Positions 1-8,102 of a stretch of 64,000 bases of DNA are shown piece after piece (position 1 is the first letter of the stretch; the number at the start of each line of letters is the position of its first letter). The position numbers were made by a program, and so were the translations under genes. The stretch covers positions 1 to 64,000 of the forward strand of contig JBFWRS010000008.1 in the NCBI GenBank assembly GCA_050248795.1, given 5' to 3'. The notes beneath the pieces were generated by a model. That model was not told the DNA's origin. It searched no databases and saw only the letters and a program-made list of their open reading frames with translations. Source of the DNA: CAZTDU01 sp050248795. GTDB taxonomy: Bacteria; Pseudomonadota; Gammaproteobacteria; Burkholderiales; SG8-39.

Positions 1-1088
1 TCGGCTTCACCCTGCCCGGCTATTCCTCTATCCCGGCGCCGGACTCCAACCACGCGCGCATGGCCGGGCTTACCGGCAGGCGCATCGTCGACATGGTGTG
101 GGAGGACCTGAAGCCCTCGGACTTCCTGTCCCGCGGCTCGTTCGACAACGCGATCACCACGCTGATGGCGATGGGCGGCTCGACAAACGCGATCGTGCAC
201 CTGGTCGCGATGGCCGGCCGCGCCGGCCTTGCCTTCCCGCTGGAGCGCTACAACGAAATCGCGGCGAAGGTGCCGGTGATCGCCAACGTTCGACCCTCGG
301 GCGCGAAGTACCTGATGGAGGACTTCTTCTACGCCGGCGGCCTGCGCGCCCTGCTCTGGCAACTGAAGGACCTGCTGGACCTGGACGCGAAGACGGTAAA
401 CGGCAGGACGCTCGGCGAAAACATCAGGGACGCCAGGGTCTGGAACGCCGACGTCATCCTGCCGCGCGACAAGCCCCTGAAGAAGTCCGACGCCATCGTC
501 ATGCTGCGCGGAACCCTGGCCCCGGATGGGGCCGTCCTGAAAGCGAGCGCCGCCGACCCGAAGCTGCTCAAGCACACCGGCAAGGCCGTGGTGTTCGAGG
601 ACTACAACGACATGGCGGCGAGGATCGACCGCGACGACCTGGAGGTCGACGCCGATTCCGTCCTGGTGCTAAAAATGTCCGGGCCGCTGGGCGGCCCCGG
701 CTTCCCGGAGTGGGGCATGCTGCCGATGCCGAGGAAGCTGGTGAAGCAGGGCGTGAAGGACATGGTGCGGATCTCCGACGGGCGCATGAGCGGCACCAGC
801 TACGGCACCTGCGTGCTGCACGTTGCGCCGGAAGCCTACGTCGGCGGCCCGCTCGCCTTCGTACAGACCGGGGACCTGATCGAGCTGGACGTGGAGAAGA
901 AGGCCATCAACCTGAAGATCTCCGACGAGGAAATGGCGAGGCGCAAGGCGGCGTGGAAGCGCCAGCCGCCCAAGTATGAGCGTTCATACGGGGCCATCTT
1001 CTCGCGCCACGTGAAGCAGGCGAACGAGGGTTGCGACTTCGATTTCCTCGAGGGAACCGCGCCAACCGCGGAGCCCGAGATCCACTAG
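1..1088 (+). CDS. IlvD/Edd-family sugar-acid dehydratase (3' part, runs off left edge)
   Basis: This is the C-terminal part of a [2Fe-2S] dehydratase that removes water from 2,3-dihydroxy acids. The reading frame is open from base 3, so the true start lies outside the window; the ATG at 60 is internal. Visible family signatures are LPGYSSIPAPDSNHARMA, the FDNAITTLMAMGGSTNA segment, and the late active-site loop DGRMSGTSYG with its conserved Ser. The YLMEDFFYAGGLRALL stretch and the ending EGCDFDFL look more like L-arabinonate/sugar-acid dehydratases than biosynthetic IlvD; that sub-family call is by eye. The Fe-S ligands of the N-terminal half are not visible. Its TAG stop shares the four bases CTAG with the stop of the convergent TPM gene. 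An aldolase and hydroxyacid dehydrogenases downstream suggest sugar-acid catabolism. Confidence 0.88.
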   Translation, partial: GFTLPGYSSIPAPDSNHARMAGLTGRRIVDMVWEDLKPSDFLSRGSFDNAITTLMAMGGSTNAIVHLVAMAGRAGLAFPLERYNEIAAKVPVIANVRPSGAKYLMEDFFYAGGLRALLWQLKDLLDLDAKTVNGRTLGENIRDARVWNADVILPRDKPLKKSDAIVMLRGTLAPDGAVLKASAADPKLLKHTGKAVVFEDYNDMAARIDRDDLEVDADSVLVLKMSGPLGGPGFPEWGMLPMPRKLVKQGVKDMVRISDGRMSGTSYGTCVLHVAPEAYVGGPLAFVQTGDLIELDVEKKAINLKISDEEMARRKAAWKRQPPKYERSYGAIFSRHVKQANEGCDFDFLEGTAPTAEPEIH

Positions 1089-1576
1089 ATTTTCAGCGGC
1101 GCATCCGGCAGCTCGTTCGGGTTTGCCGCATCTCCGGCCGGGAAGTGCGTCGCGAGGAGGTCGCTTACCGCGGCCAGGCCGGCCAGCATCCCGGCTTCAT
1201 GGCGCCCCGCGGCGAACTCGCGCTGCATCGCGCCGCATATCGTCTCCCAGGCCGTGGCACCTACCCGCGCGTGTATGCCGCGATCGGCGACGATCTCGAC
1301 CCGCCGGTCGGCAAGCAGCAGGTAGATCAGCACGCCGGCGTTGTCTTCCGTGTCCCACACGCGCAGGTGCGTGAAGTGCTCGATCGCGCGCTGGCGCGCG
1401 CTGCGCCCGAACACCAGCGCCGGCAGCGGCAGGCCGCCTTCGATGACCACGCGCAGTTCGCCGCGGTGGCGGCGCTCCCCGGCGGCGACCGCGCGCTCGA
1501 TCGCCGCCAGCGTCGCGGACGGAAACTCGCGGCGCAGCGTCAGTTCGTCGAGCAGCAGGTGCCTGATCCAGCGCAT
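1085..1576 (-). CDS. TPM-domain protein without signal peptide
   Basis: A 163-residue protein with one TPM (TLP18.3/Psb32/MOLO-1, formerly DUF477) domain. The recognisable core is GELRVVIEGG, then THLRVWDTEDNAGVLIYLLL and ADRRVEIVADRGIHARV, the same order as in the larger TPM protein encoded just upstream. It lacks an export signal, a membrane anchor and a Gly-rich tail, so it is probably cytoplasmic or held at the membrane by partners. It is the last gene of a lemA-TPM-TPM cluster, 8 nt after its neighbour. Such trios recur in proteobacteria; their biochemical role is not settled. The stop overlaps the convergent dehydratase stop. Confidence 0.8.
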   Translation of the reverse strand: MRWIRHLLLDELTLRREFPSATLAAIERAVAAGERRHRGELRVVIEGGLPLPALVFGRSARQRAIEHFTHLRVWDTEDNAGVLIYLLLADRRVEIVADRGIHARVGATAWETICGAMQREFAAGRHEAGMLAGLAAVSDLLATHFPAGDAANPNELPDAPLKI

Positions 1577-1584
1577 CGTGACTC

Positions 1585-2406
1585 CTACCAGCGTCCGGAG
1601 GCGCCGCCGCCACCGAAGCCGCCTCCGCCGCCGCCAAAACCGCCGCCGCGCGAGCCGCCACCCGACCAGCCGCCGACGCCGGCCGCACCCCGGCCAAGGC
1701 CGGCATAGGTGATGACGAAACCGATGATGCCGAATATCGCCGCCGCCACCGCGCCGAACAGGAACCAGGCGCCGACGCCGAGTATGCCGCCGGTCGCCAC
1801 TGCACCGAGGAAGCGCCCGAAGATCGCCTTGAGGATGCCGGCAGCGATGAATGCGAACACCAGCAACGGCACTACCTGGTCTGCCGCGTCCTGCGCGCCG
1901 CCGGCGCCGGCCTGCGGCGGTGGCAGCTTCTCGCCCTCGGCGAGGCGGATCAACTGCTCGACGCCATCGCGTATGCCGCCGTGGAAATCGCCGGCGCGCA
2001 AGCGCGGCGTGATCCGCTCCTCGATCACGCGCCTCGCTACCGCATCCGGGATCACGCCTTCCAGGCCGTAACCCACCTCGATGCGCACCCGGCGATCCTC
2101 CTTCGCCACCAACAGGATCAGGCCGTCGTCCACGCCCTTCCTGCCGATCTTCCAGGCCTCGGCTACGCGGATCGAATACTGCTCGATCTCCTCTGGTTTC
2201 GTTGTCGGCAGCATCAGCACCGCGAGCTGGCTGCCGCGCTGCTTTTCCCAGGTGGCGATGCGCGCTTCCAGCGCCGCCTTCTGCTGCGCATTCAGCGTGC
2301 CGGTCAGGTCTGTGACGCGCGCCGCGAGCGGCGGCACCGGCACCTCGGCACGCGCGGTGCCAAACACCGCCGCGAGGGCGAGCAGCGCGGCGAGCAGGTG
2401 CCGCAT
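1585..2406 (-). CDS. Exported TPM-domain membrane protein with Gly-rich tail (YgcG-like)
   Basis: A 273-residue envelope protein. Residues 1-20 form a signal peptide (MRHLLAALLALAAVFGTARA). A TPM domain follows (RVTDLTGTLNAQQKAALEARI ... GLILLVAKEDRRVRIEVGYGLEG), then two hydrophobic segments and a C-terminal tail of Gly runs with Ser/Phe ending SGRW. This is the standard architecture of YgcG-like proteins. The ATG at 2406 was chosen because it directly begins the signal peptide; upstream in-frame sequence is Arg-rich noise overlapping lemA. It lies 10 nt after lemA and 8 nt before the second TPM gene, so the three are surely co-transcribed. A role in envelope integrity is inferred from the family only. 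Confidence 0.85.
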   Translation of the reverse strand: MRHLLAALLALAAVFGTARAEVPVPPLAARVTDLTGTLNAQQKAALEARIATWEKQRGSQLAVLMLPTTKPEEIEQYSIRVAEAWKIGRKGVDDGLILLVAKEDRRVRIEVGYGLEGVIPDAVARRVIEERITPRLRAGDFHGGIRDGVEQLIRLAEGEKLPPPQAGAGGAQDAADQVVPLLVFAFIAAGILKAIFGRFLGAVATGGILGVGAWFLFGAVAAAIFGIIGFVITYAGLGRGAAGVGGWSGGGSRGGGFGGGGGGFGGGGASGRW

Positions 2407-2416
2407 CGGCGCAGCC

Positions 2417-3013
2417 CTACTTTGCCGCGGGCTTGCTGAAATCGACCTTGGGCGGCGCAGCGATCGCCTTCTCGTCCTCGACCGTGAAGTTCGCCTTGGT
2501 CTTGTAGCCGAACAGCATCGCCGTGAGGTTGCTCGGAAACTGGCGCGCGAGCGTGTTGTACGCCTGCACCGCCTTGATGTAGCGACCGCGCGCCACCGTG
2601 ATGCGGTTCTCCGCGCCGGCGAGCTCGGCACGCAGTTCGCCGAACTCCCTGGTCGCCGTGAGCTGCGGGTAGTTCTCCGCCACCGCCAGCAGGCGCGACA
2701 GCGCGCCGGTCATCTGCGCCTGCGCGGCCTGGAACTTCGCGAATGCCGCCGCGTCGTTGACGAGCTCGGGCGTCGCCTTGATGGCACTGACCGAGGCACG
2801 CGCATTGGTCAGCTCCACCAGCGTGCTCTTCTCGAAGTCCGCGGCCCCCTGCACGGTGGCGACCAGGTTCGGGATCAGGTCGGCGCGCCTCTGGTAATTG
2901 TTCAGCACCTCGGACCAGGCGGCGGTCACGCCCTCGTCCAGGCGCTGGAAGTCGTTGTAGCCGCAGCCGGTTAGGGACAGGGCGAGGGCCAGGGCAAGCA
3001 GGAATCTGCGCAT
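2417..3013 (-). CDS. lemA: LemA-family lipoprotein
   Basis: A 198-residue LemA-fold protein (a long alpha-helical bundle). The N-terminus MRRFLLALALALSLTGCGYN is a lipoprotein signal with lipobox LTGC, so mature Cys17 is probably lipidated. The body carries the family marks AAWSEVLNNYQRRADLIPNLV, AENYPQL and RYIKAVQAYNTL...FPSNL. The start at 3013 places the signal peptide at the N-terminus; an in-frame ATG at 3076 would bury it. It heads the lemA-TPM-TPM cluster. A second LemA protein of different anchoring type (42617-43210) heads the M48 protease operon in this window, so two separate LemA systems exist here. Confidence 0.9.
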   Translation of the reverse strand: MRRFLLALALALSLTGCGYNDFQRLDEGVTAAWSEVLNNYQRRADLIPNLVATVQGAADFEKSTLVELTNARASVSAIKATPELVNDAAAFAKFQAAQAQMTGALSRLLAVAENYPQLTATREFGELRAELAGAENRITVARGRYIKAVQAYNTLARQFPSNLTAMLFGYKTKANFTVEDEKAIAAPPKVDFSKPAAK

Positions 3014-3185
3014 GAAAGACCTCTTCTGGCGTGCCGAATGCACGCGGCCCAGTGTATATGGGAACGCGCCCGGCAAGGCTCAAGTGCCCGAACCTGATGC
3101 ACCGAGCGGGACGCAGGCCCGCCGGCGACTAGAATCGACGCCAATCAACGCTCCGGATTGCCGGAGACAAAGGACTCGCCCACGC

Positions 3186-3815
3186 ATGCATGCGCCCGAC
3201 GCACCGCCAACAGACATCGCCGCCCGCACGCTGGAAGACTACGAGCGCAGCGCACGCCGCTTCTGGGAGGGCACGCGAGACCACGATGTCAGCCAGAACA
3301 TCGACGCACTGCTGCGGCATGTCGAAGGCAGGCCGCCGTTCACGATCCTCGATCTGGGCTGCGGGCCCGGGCGCGACCTGAAGCGCTTCACCGACCTGGG
3401 CCACGTCGCGGTAGGGCTGGATGGCGCGCCGCAGTTCGTGCAGATGGCGCGCGAATACAGCGGCTGCGAAGTCTGGCAGCAGGACTTCCTCGCGCTGGCG
3501 CTGCCACCGGCGCGCTTCGACGGCATCTTCGCCAACGCGACGCTGTTTCACGTGCCGACGCGCGAACTGCCGCGCGTGCTCGGGCAGCTGCGCGCCGCCC
3601 TGAAACCGCGCGGCGTGCTGTTCGCGTCAAACCCCCGCGGCAACAACGAGGAAGGCTGGAACCGCGGACGCTACTGCGCCTATCACGACCTCGACGCGTG
3701 GCGCAGCCATGTCACCGCTGCCGGCTTCACCGAACTCGAGCACTACTACCGGCCGCCCGGCCTGCCTCGCGAGCAGCAGCCGTGGCTGGCGAGCGTGTGG
3801 CGTAGAATGAATTGA
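3186..3815 (+). CDS. Class I SAM-dependent methyltransferase
   Basis: A 209-residue methyltransferase with a complete Rossmann core. Motif I is ILDLGCGPGRDL at residues 54-65 and binds S-adenosylmethionine. The acidic residue after strand 2 lies in VGLDGAPQF, and motif IV is FDGIFANATLFHV. A loop RGNNEEGWNRGRY is probably at the substrate site. The start at 3186 follows a GGAGAC ribosome site; earlier in-frame codons overlap the promoter of the divergent lemA. The substrate cannot be told from sequence. The 42-residue gene 20 nt downstream may be co-transcribed. Confidence 0.82.
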   Translation: MHAPDAPPTDIAARTLEDYERSARRFWEGTRDHDVSQNIDALLRHVEGRPPFTILDLGCGPGRDLKRFTDLGHVAVGLDGAPQFVQMAREYSGCEVWQQDFLALALPPARFDGIFANATLFHVPTRELPRVLGQLRAALKPRGVLFASNPRGNNEEGWNRGRYCAYHDLDAWRSHVTAAGFTELEHYYRPPGLPREQQPWLASVWRRMN

Positions 3816-3835
3816 TAAACCTACCGGAGACCCAC

Positions 3836-3964
3836 ATGGCCAAAGGCCAGTTGCGCAGCAACAAGGAAAAGAAGAAGCCCAAACAGGTGAAAAAGGCCGC
3901 AACCGCGCCTTCATCATCGATCATCACGCACCGCATCGAGCCACGCCAGCCCGGCAAGCGCTGA
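3836..3964 (+). CDS. Small basic conserved protein (42 aa)
   Basis: A very short gene encoding a Lys-rich protein that begins MAKGQLRSNKEKKKPKQ and ends EPRQPGKR. The ribosome site ACCGGAGA lies 6-7 nt before the ATG. I recall short proteins with the same MAKGQ-R-N-EKKKPK opening as conserved hypotheticals in betaproteobacteria, usually beside housekeeping genes; that is memory, not a search. The composition (about one third Lys/Arg) suggests binding to RNA or another polyanion, but no function is known. It sits 20 nt after the methyltransferase on the same strand. Confidence 0.72.
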   Translation: MAKGQLRSNKEKKKPKQVKKAATAPSSSIITHRIEPRQPGKR

Positions 3965-4027
3965 CCGGCGCAGCCGCACCGCGGCAATCCGGCTGGAACT
4001 AATCAGCCATATCCCTGCCTCAGTTTC

Positions 4028-4318
4028 ATGACCCGCAACGCTGCTTTTCGCGTCGTCTACCCGTCCGGACAGCCCATGGGCTGGCTGCAGAAGGCGGTCG
4101 CGCTCGTGGTGCTGTGCGCCGTCGTGGTGCTGGGCTTCTTCTTCCTCACCATGGCGCTGGTGGCCGGCGCGATACTCGCCGCCGTCATCCTGCTGCGCCT
4201 GTGGTGGCTGAAGCGCAAGCTGCGCAGCGCGGCGGTTTCAGGCACCTACGAAGGCGACTACGTCGTCATCGAACAGGCGCGCGAAGACGAGCCGCCGCGG
4301 GGCCGACGCGAGCCCTGA
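4028..4318 (+). CDS. Small two-helix membrane protein, unknown function
   Basis: A 96-residue protein with two adjacent hydrophobic stretches (about residues 22-41 and 42-60: AVALVVLCAVVVLGFFFLTM then VAGAILAAVILLRLWW). A basic WLKRKLR stop-transfer and an acidic/basic tail ending RGRREP follow. The arrangement suggests a small inner-membrane hairpin with a cytosolic C-terminus. No catalytic motif is visible. Its stop codon is the left edge of a 24-bp perfect palindrome that separates it from the convergent dehydrogenase gene. Confidence 0.7.
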   Translation: MTRNAAFRVVYPSGQPMGWLQKAVALVVLCAVVVLGFFFLTMALVAGAILAAVILLRLWWLKRKLRSAAVSGTYEGDYVVIEQAREDEPPRGRREP

Positions 4319-4341
4319 GCCGCGCCGCGCGCGGCGCGGCT
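4318..4341. terminator. Perfect 24-bp GC palindrome between convergent stop codons
   Basis: The 24 bases from 4318 to 4341 are an exact palindrome (half-site AGCCGCGCCGCG). They begin on the last base of the TGA of the membrane-protein gene and end inside the TAG of the minus-strand dehydrogenase. There is no T-run on either side. The position argues for a bidirectional termination or 3'-end stabilising hairpin, as is common in GC-rich genomes. Confidence 0.6.
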
Positions 4342-5416
4342 AGCCCCTGGCGAGGCGCTCGACCGTCTCGCGCCCGACTTCCAGCTTCTCGCCTGCCCTG
4401 AGGATGTCCTCCCAGGTGTTGGTGTCAACCTCGATGCCGTCCTTCACGCGCCTCGCGCGCGTCTCGCGCTCCGGCTCGCCGGCGATGCGCACCCTGTCCG
4501 CGCCGGGCGCGGGTGGCGACCTGCGCAGGAATTCGATGAACGCCGCAGTCTCGGCCGCAAACACCTCTGCCGTTCCCATGCGTGCCGGATCGACCAGGAT
4601 GGTGAGCATGCCGTTCCAGACGCGCTTCTTCGAGCGGTCGTCGGAATGCCAGGTGCCACCGCCGGTGAGCGCGCCGCCGAGCAGCTCGCACACCACCGCG
4701 AGGCCGAAGCCCTTGTGCAGGCCGAAGGTGCGCAGCGCGCCAAAGGGTGCGACTACGCCGAACTTCGGGTCCGGCGTGGGCTGGCCCTTGTCGTCGATCA
4801 GCCAGTCCGGCGACACCTTCTCGCCCTTGTTGTGCGCGACGCGGATCTTGCCCTGCGCCACCGCGCTGGTCGCCATGTCGAGAATGAACGGCGGCTCGCC
4901 CGGGATCGGGATGCCGACGGTGACCGGGTTGGTGCCGAAGCGCGCATCCGCGCCGCCGTACGGCGCGACGATCGAGCGCGATATCACGTTGGTGAAGTGC
5001 AGCGAGATGAGTCCCGCCGCCACCGCCTGTTCGGCCCACTGGCCGATGCGGCACAGGTGGTGCGCGCGCCCGATCCCCATCACCGCGACGCCGTGCTGCT
5101 TCGCCCGCGCGATACCCATTTCCATCGCCTCGAGCCCGATGACCTGTCCATAGCCCGCCTGGCCATCCAGCGACAGCATCGCGCCGCCGTCGAAAACCAC
5201 CTTGGGGTGCTGGTTCACCACCAGGCCGCCTTCGAGCAGCGACTCGATATAGCGCGGGATCATGCCGACACCATGCGAATCGTGCCCGGTGAGGTTCGCG
5301 GTGACGAGATTTTCGGCAACCAGCCGCGCCTCGCGCGCGTCGCTGCCGCCGCCGGCGACGATCGCCTCGATCGCGCGCGCGAGCTGCGGCGCCTTCAGGT
5401 TCAGGTATTCGGCCAT
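4340..5416 (-). CDS. Ldh2-type malate/L-lactate/ureidoglycolate dehydrogenase
   Basis: A 358-residue NAD(P)-dependent 2-hydroxyacid dehydrogenase of the Ldh2/MdlDH superfamily, which has its own fold distinct from classical LDH. Family marks are GHDSHGVGMIPRY (residues 44-56), the cofactor segment FGTNPVTVGIPIPGEPPFILDMATSAVAQGK and LHKGFGLAVVCELLGGAL. The length matches the family. The start at 5416 (MAEYLNL) is preferred; the alternative ATG at 5443 adds nine residues with no ribosome site. Substrate candidates are malate, L-lactate, sulfolactate or 2,3-diketogulonate; sequence alone does not decide. It is divergent from an aldolase/hydroxyacid dehydrogenase pair, which fits keto-acid metabolism. 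Confidence 0.86.
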   Translation of the reverse strand: MAEYLNLKAPQLARAIEAIVAGGGSDAREARLVAENLVTANLTGHDSHGVGMIPRYIESLLEGGLVVNQHPKVVFDGGAMLSLDGQAGYGQVIGLEAMEMGIARAKQHGVAVMGIGRAHHLCRIGQWAEQAVAAGLISLHFTNVISRSIVAPYGGADARFGTNPVTVGIPIPGEPPFILDMATSAVAQGKIRVAHNKGEKVSPDWLIDDKGQPTPDPKFGVVAPFGALRTFGLHKGFGLAVVCELLGGALTGGGTWHSDDRSKKRVWNGMLTILVDPARMGTAEVFAAETAAFIEFLRRSPPAPGADRVRIAGEPERETRARRVKDGIEVDTNTWEDILRAGEKLEVGRETVERLARG

Positions 5417-5528
5417 GTCGTTCCGGATCGGGAAAGCGCGCATGGTACAGCCAAGTACCGGCGAGGCTTTACAATCCCGGCGAAACGCCACACCCGTCGC
5501 ATTTCCGCGGCCAACCACCGGAACGCCA

Positions 5529-6293
5529 ATGGAACTACCACGCAATGCCTTCAAGAAAGCCATCCGCGAAGGCCGGCCGCAGATCGGGCTGTGGTCCAGC
5601 CTGTCCTCGCACTACTCGGTCGAGGTGATCGCGGGCGCAGGCTTCGACTGGATACTGCTCGACAGCGAGCATTCGCCGAACGACCTCGAATCGCTGCTCG
5701 CGCAGCTTCAGGCCGCTGCGCCGTATCCGACGACGCCGATCGTGCGCGTGCCGTGGAACGACATGGTGAACATAAAGCGCGTGCTGGACATCGGCGCGCA
5801 GTCGCTGCTGGTGCCCTATGTCTGCAGCGTCGAGGAGGCGAAGGCAGCGGTGGCGGCGACGCGCTACCCGCCGTCGGGCGTGCGCGGCGTCGCCGGCACG
5901 ACGCGCGCCACGCGCTTCGGGCGCATCAGGGACTACGCCACCCGTGCGCACGAGGAGCTGTGCGTGCTGGTTCAGGTGGAAACGAAGGACGCGCTCGACC
6001 GCCTGGAGGACATCTGCGCGGTCGACGGCGTGGACGGCGTGTTCATCGGTCCGGCGGACCTGCATGCGTCGATGGGCATGCCCGGCGAGACCAACAATCC
6101 AAAGGTCGTGCCGCTGATCGAGGAAGCCATGCGCCGCATCCGTAACTGCGGCAAGGCGCCCGGCGTGCTGACCGCCGTCGACGCCGACATCCGCAGGTAC
6201 CTCGCCGCCGGCGCGCTCTTCTGTGCGGTAGGCGCGGACGTGGGCATCCTTGCGCGCGGCGCGGAAGCGCTGGCAACGAAATACAGGACCTGA
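5529..6293 (+). CDS. HpcH/HpaI-family class II pyruvate aldolase
   Basis: A 254-residue metal-dependent aldolase that splits 4-hydroxy-2-keto acids into pyruvate and an aldehyde. Catalytic and metal residues of HpaI are all present with small offsets: His48 in DSEHSPND, Arg73 in IVRVPW, Glu151 in VQVETKD and Asp177 in GPADLHASMG. The ATG at 5529 begins the conserved N-terminus (NAFKKAIREGRPQIGLW). It is followed 10 nt later by a D-2-hydroxyacid dehydrogenase. Together with the sugar-acid dehydratase at the left edge, these would make a dehydratase-aldolase route from a sugar acid to pyruvate plus a small aldehyde; the exact sugar is not deducible. Confidence 0.88.
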   Translation: MELPRNAFKKAIREGRPQIGLWSSLSSHYSVEVIAGAGFDWILLDSEHSPNDLESLLAQLQAAAPYPTTPIVRVPWNDMVNIKRVLDIGAQSLLVPYVCSVEEAKAAVAATRYPPSGVRGVAGTTRATRFGRIRDYATRAHEELCVLVQVETKDALDRLEDICAVDGVDGVFIGPADLHASMGMPGETNNPKVVPLIEEAMRRIRNCGKAPGVLTAVDADIRRYLAAGALFCAVGADVGILARGAEALATKYRT

Positions 6294-6303
6294 GAGCAGA
6301 CCG

Positions 6304-7242
6304 ATGAAACACGACATCGTCCTCACCACGAAGGTGCTGCCACGCACGCAGGACATCCTGGAAAAGGAGTTCCACGTGCACAAGCTCTATGAAGCGGCCG
6401 ACCGCGCCGCGCTGCTGAAGGAAGTGGCGCCGCGCGTGCGTGCGCTCGCCACCTTCGGCCCAGCCGGCGCCGACGCGGCGCTGATGGACGCGCTGCCGAA
6501 GCTCGAGCTGATCTCGCATTTCGGCGTCGGCGTCGACTCGATCGACCTCGCCGCGGCGGCGAAGCGCGGCATCTCGGTCACCAACACTCCCGACGTGCTG
6601 AACGATTGCGTCGCCGACACCACGATGTCCCTGGTGCTGAACGTGATGCGCGAGTTCCCGCAATCCGAGGCCTGGCTGCGCTCGGGGTACTGGGCAACGC
6701 GCGGCGGCTACCGGCTCACGACGTCGCTCGGCGGCAAGACGCTCGGCATCCTCGGCATGGGCCGCATCGGCGAGGCCATCGCGCTGCGTGCGCAGAGCTT
6801 CGGCATGAAGATCCGCTACCACAACCGCAATCGCAAGAAGGTGCCCTACGCCTATGACGCGAGTCCCGCGGCGCTGGCGCGCAACTCCAACTGCGTCGTC
6901 GTCGCCACGCCCGGCGGCGCAGGAACCGCGAAGCTGGTGGATGGCGCGGTGCTGGATGCGCTCGGCCCCAGGGGCTACATCGTCAACATCTCGCGCGGCT
7001 CGGTGCTCGACGAACCGGTGCTGCTCAGGTACCTCGCCGAGCAGCGCATCGCCGGCGCGGGGCTGGACGTGTTCGACAGGGAACCCGGCATCAACCCTGC
7101 GTTCTTCGCGCTGCAGAACTGCGTGCTGTACCCGCACGTCGGCAGCGCCACCATGGAAACCCGCTTTGCCATGGGCATGCTGCAGGTGGACAACCTGCGC
7201 GCCCACTTCGGCGGCAAGCCGCTGCTGACGCCGGTGGTGTGA
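6304..7242 (+). CDS. D-isomer-specific 2-hydroxyacid dehydrogenase
   Basis: A 312-residue NAD(P)-dependent dehydrogenase. The cofactor site is GILGMGRIGEAIA (Gly151-x-Gly153-xx-Gly156). The catalytic triad is Arg231 (NISRGSVLD), Glu260 (FDREPG) and His278 (YPHVGSAT). These features match glyoxylate/hydroxypyruvate reductases (GhrB-like) that reduce 2-keto acids to D-2-hydroxy acids. It is 10 nt after the aldolase, and its TGA overlaps the GTG start of the ChaN-like gene by 4 nt. Whether it works with the aldolase or just shares a transcript is unclear. Confidence 0.88.
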   Translation: MKHDIVLTTKVLPRTQDILEKEFHVHKLYEAADRAALLKEVAPRVRALATFGPAGADAALMDALPKLELISHFGVGVDSIDLAAAAKRGISVTNTPDVLNDCVADTTMSLVLNVMREFPQSEAWLRSGYWATRGGYRLTTSLGGKTLGILGMGRIGEAIALRAQSFGMKIRYHNRNRKKVPYAYDASPAALARNSNCVVVATPGGAGTAKLVDGAVLDALGPRGYIVNISRGSVLDEPVLLRYLAEQRIAGAGLDVFDREPGINPAFFALQNCVLYPHVGSATMETRFAMGMLQVDNLRAHFGGKPLLTPVV

Positions 7243-8102
7243 GCCGCGCGGCGGTCCGGCGTGCGTGCACGGCGCTCGCCCTGGCGCTGCTGGCGACGGC
7301 GTGCGCCCACCCGCTCGAGGGGCGCATCTGGCACCCGGCGTCCGGTGCGTACGTGGACGAGGCCGCGCTGTGGCAGCGCGCCGCCGCCGCGCGCCACGTG
7401 CTGCTGGGCGAGATCCACGACAACGCCGATCACCATGATTTCCAGCGACGCACGCTGGAGGCGCTCGCTGCCCGGGGGCAGCGGCGCGCGCTGGCGATGG
7501 AGCAGTTCGACATCGAGCACCAGGCCGCGATCGACGCGGCGACTGCAGATGCCGAAGCGACTGCCCATGCCGGCCGCTTCGATCGCCGTGGCTGGGACTG
7601 GTCCCTCTACCGGCCGCTGGTCGAGTTCGCCGTCGCGCATGCGTGGCCATTGCGCGCCGCGAACCGGTCCCGCGAGCGGTTGCGCACAGCAGTTCCCGCG
7701 CCGACCCCGCCCGCGGCGATCCGCGCGCTGGAGCAGGACATGATCGACGGCCACTGCGGCTACCAGCCGCCTGCAGCACGTCTCGCCGCGATGGTCGACG
7801 CACAGCGCGCACGCGACCAGCGCATGGCGGCGGTGATTGCCGCGGCCAGGGAAACGGGCAGCGTGCTGATTGCCGGCAACGGCCACGTGCGCCGCGACCG
7901 CGGGGTTCCCCTGTACGTCAACGATGGCGCACTGCTGGTGATCGGCCAGCTTGAAGTACGCAGCGGCATCGACGCGCCGGCGGACTACGTCTCCGGTGGT
8001 TTCGCCACGGCCACGAGTTACGACTATGTGCGCTTCACTGCGGCTGCGTCGCGGCCGGACCCGTGTGCCGGGTTCCGCGCCGGCGCGTCAGGAGCCCGCT
8101 GA
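7239..8102 (+). CDS. ChaN-like haem/iron-associated protein
   Basis: A 287-residue protein of the ChaN/DUF399 family, members of which bind haem and act with outer-membrane haem receptors. The N-terminus is hydrophobic (CTALALALLATACAHP). The sequence LATAC is a weak lipobox, so a lipoprotein is possible. The diagnostic GEIHDNADHHDFQ is at about residues 59-71, with later AMEQFD and a C-terminal NGHVRRDRGVP. It starts with GTG at 7239, overlapping the upstream stop. Its last 15 bases overlap the end of the convergent bacterioferritin gene. Its position beside bfr, bfd, hemP and tonB supports a role in haem/iron uptake. Confidence 0.83.
   Translation: MSRAAVRRACTALALALLATACAHPLEGRIWHPASGAYVDEAALWQRAAAARHVLLGEIHDNADHHDFQRRTLEALAARGQRRALAMEQFDIEHQAAIDAATADAEATAHAGRFDRRGWDWSLYRPLVEFAVAHAWPLRAANRSRERLRTAVPAPTPPAAIRALEQDMIDGHCGYQPPAARLAAMVDAQRARDQRMAAVIAAARETGSVLIAGNGHVRRDRGVPLYVNDGALLVIGQLEVRSGIDAPADYVSGGFATATSYDYVRFTAAASRPDPCAGFRAGASGAR

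Noticed and set aside
1585..1690. Gly/Ser-coding imperfect repeat at the end of a TPM gene
   Set aside because: Gly-rich tails are standard in exported TPM (YgcG-like) proteins; no array or satellite structure.
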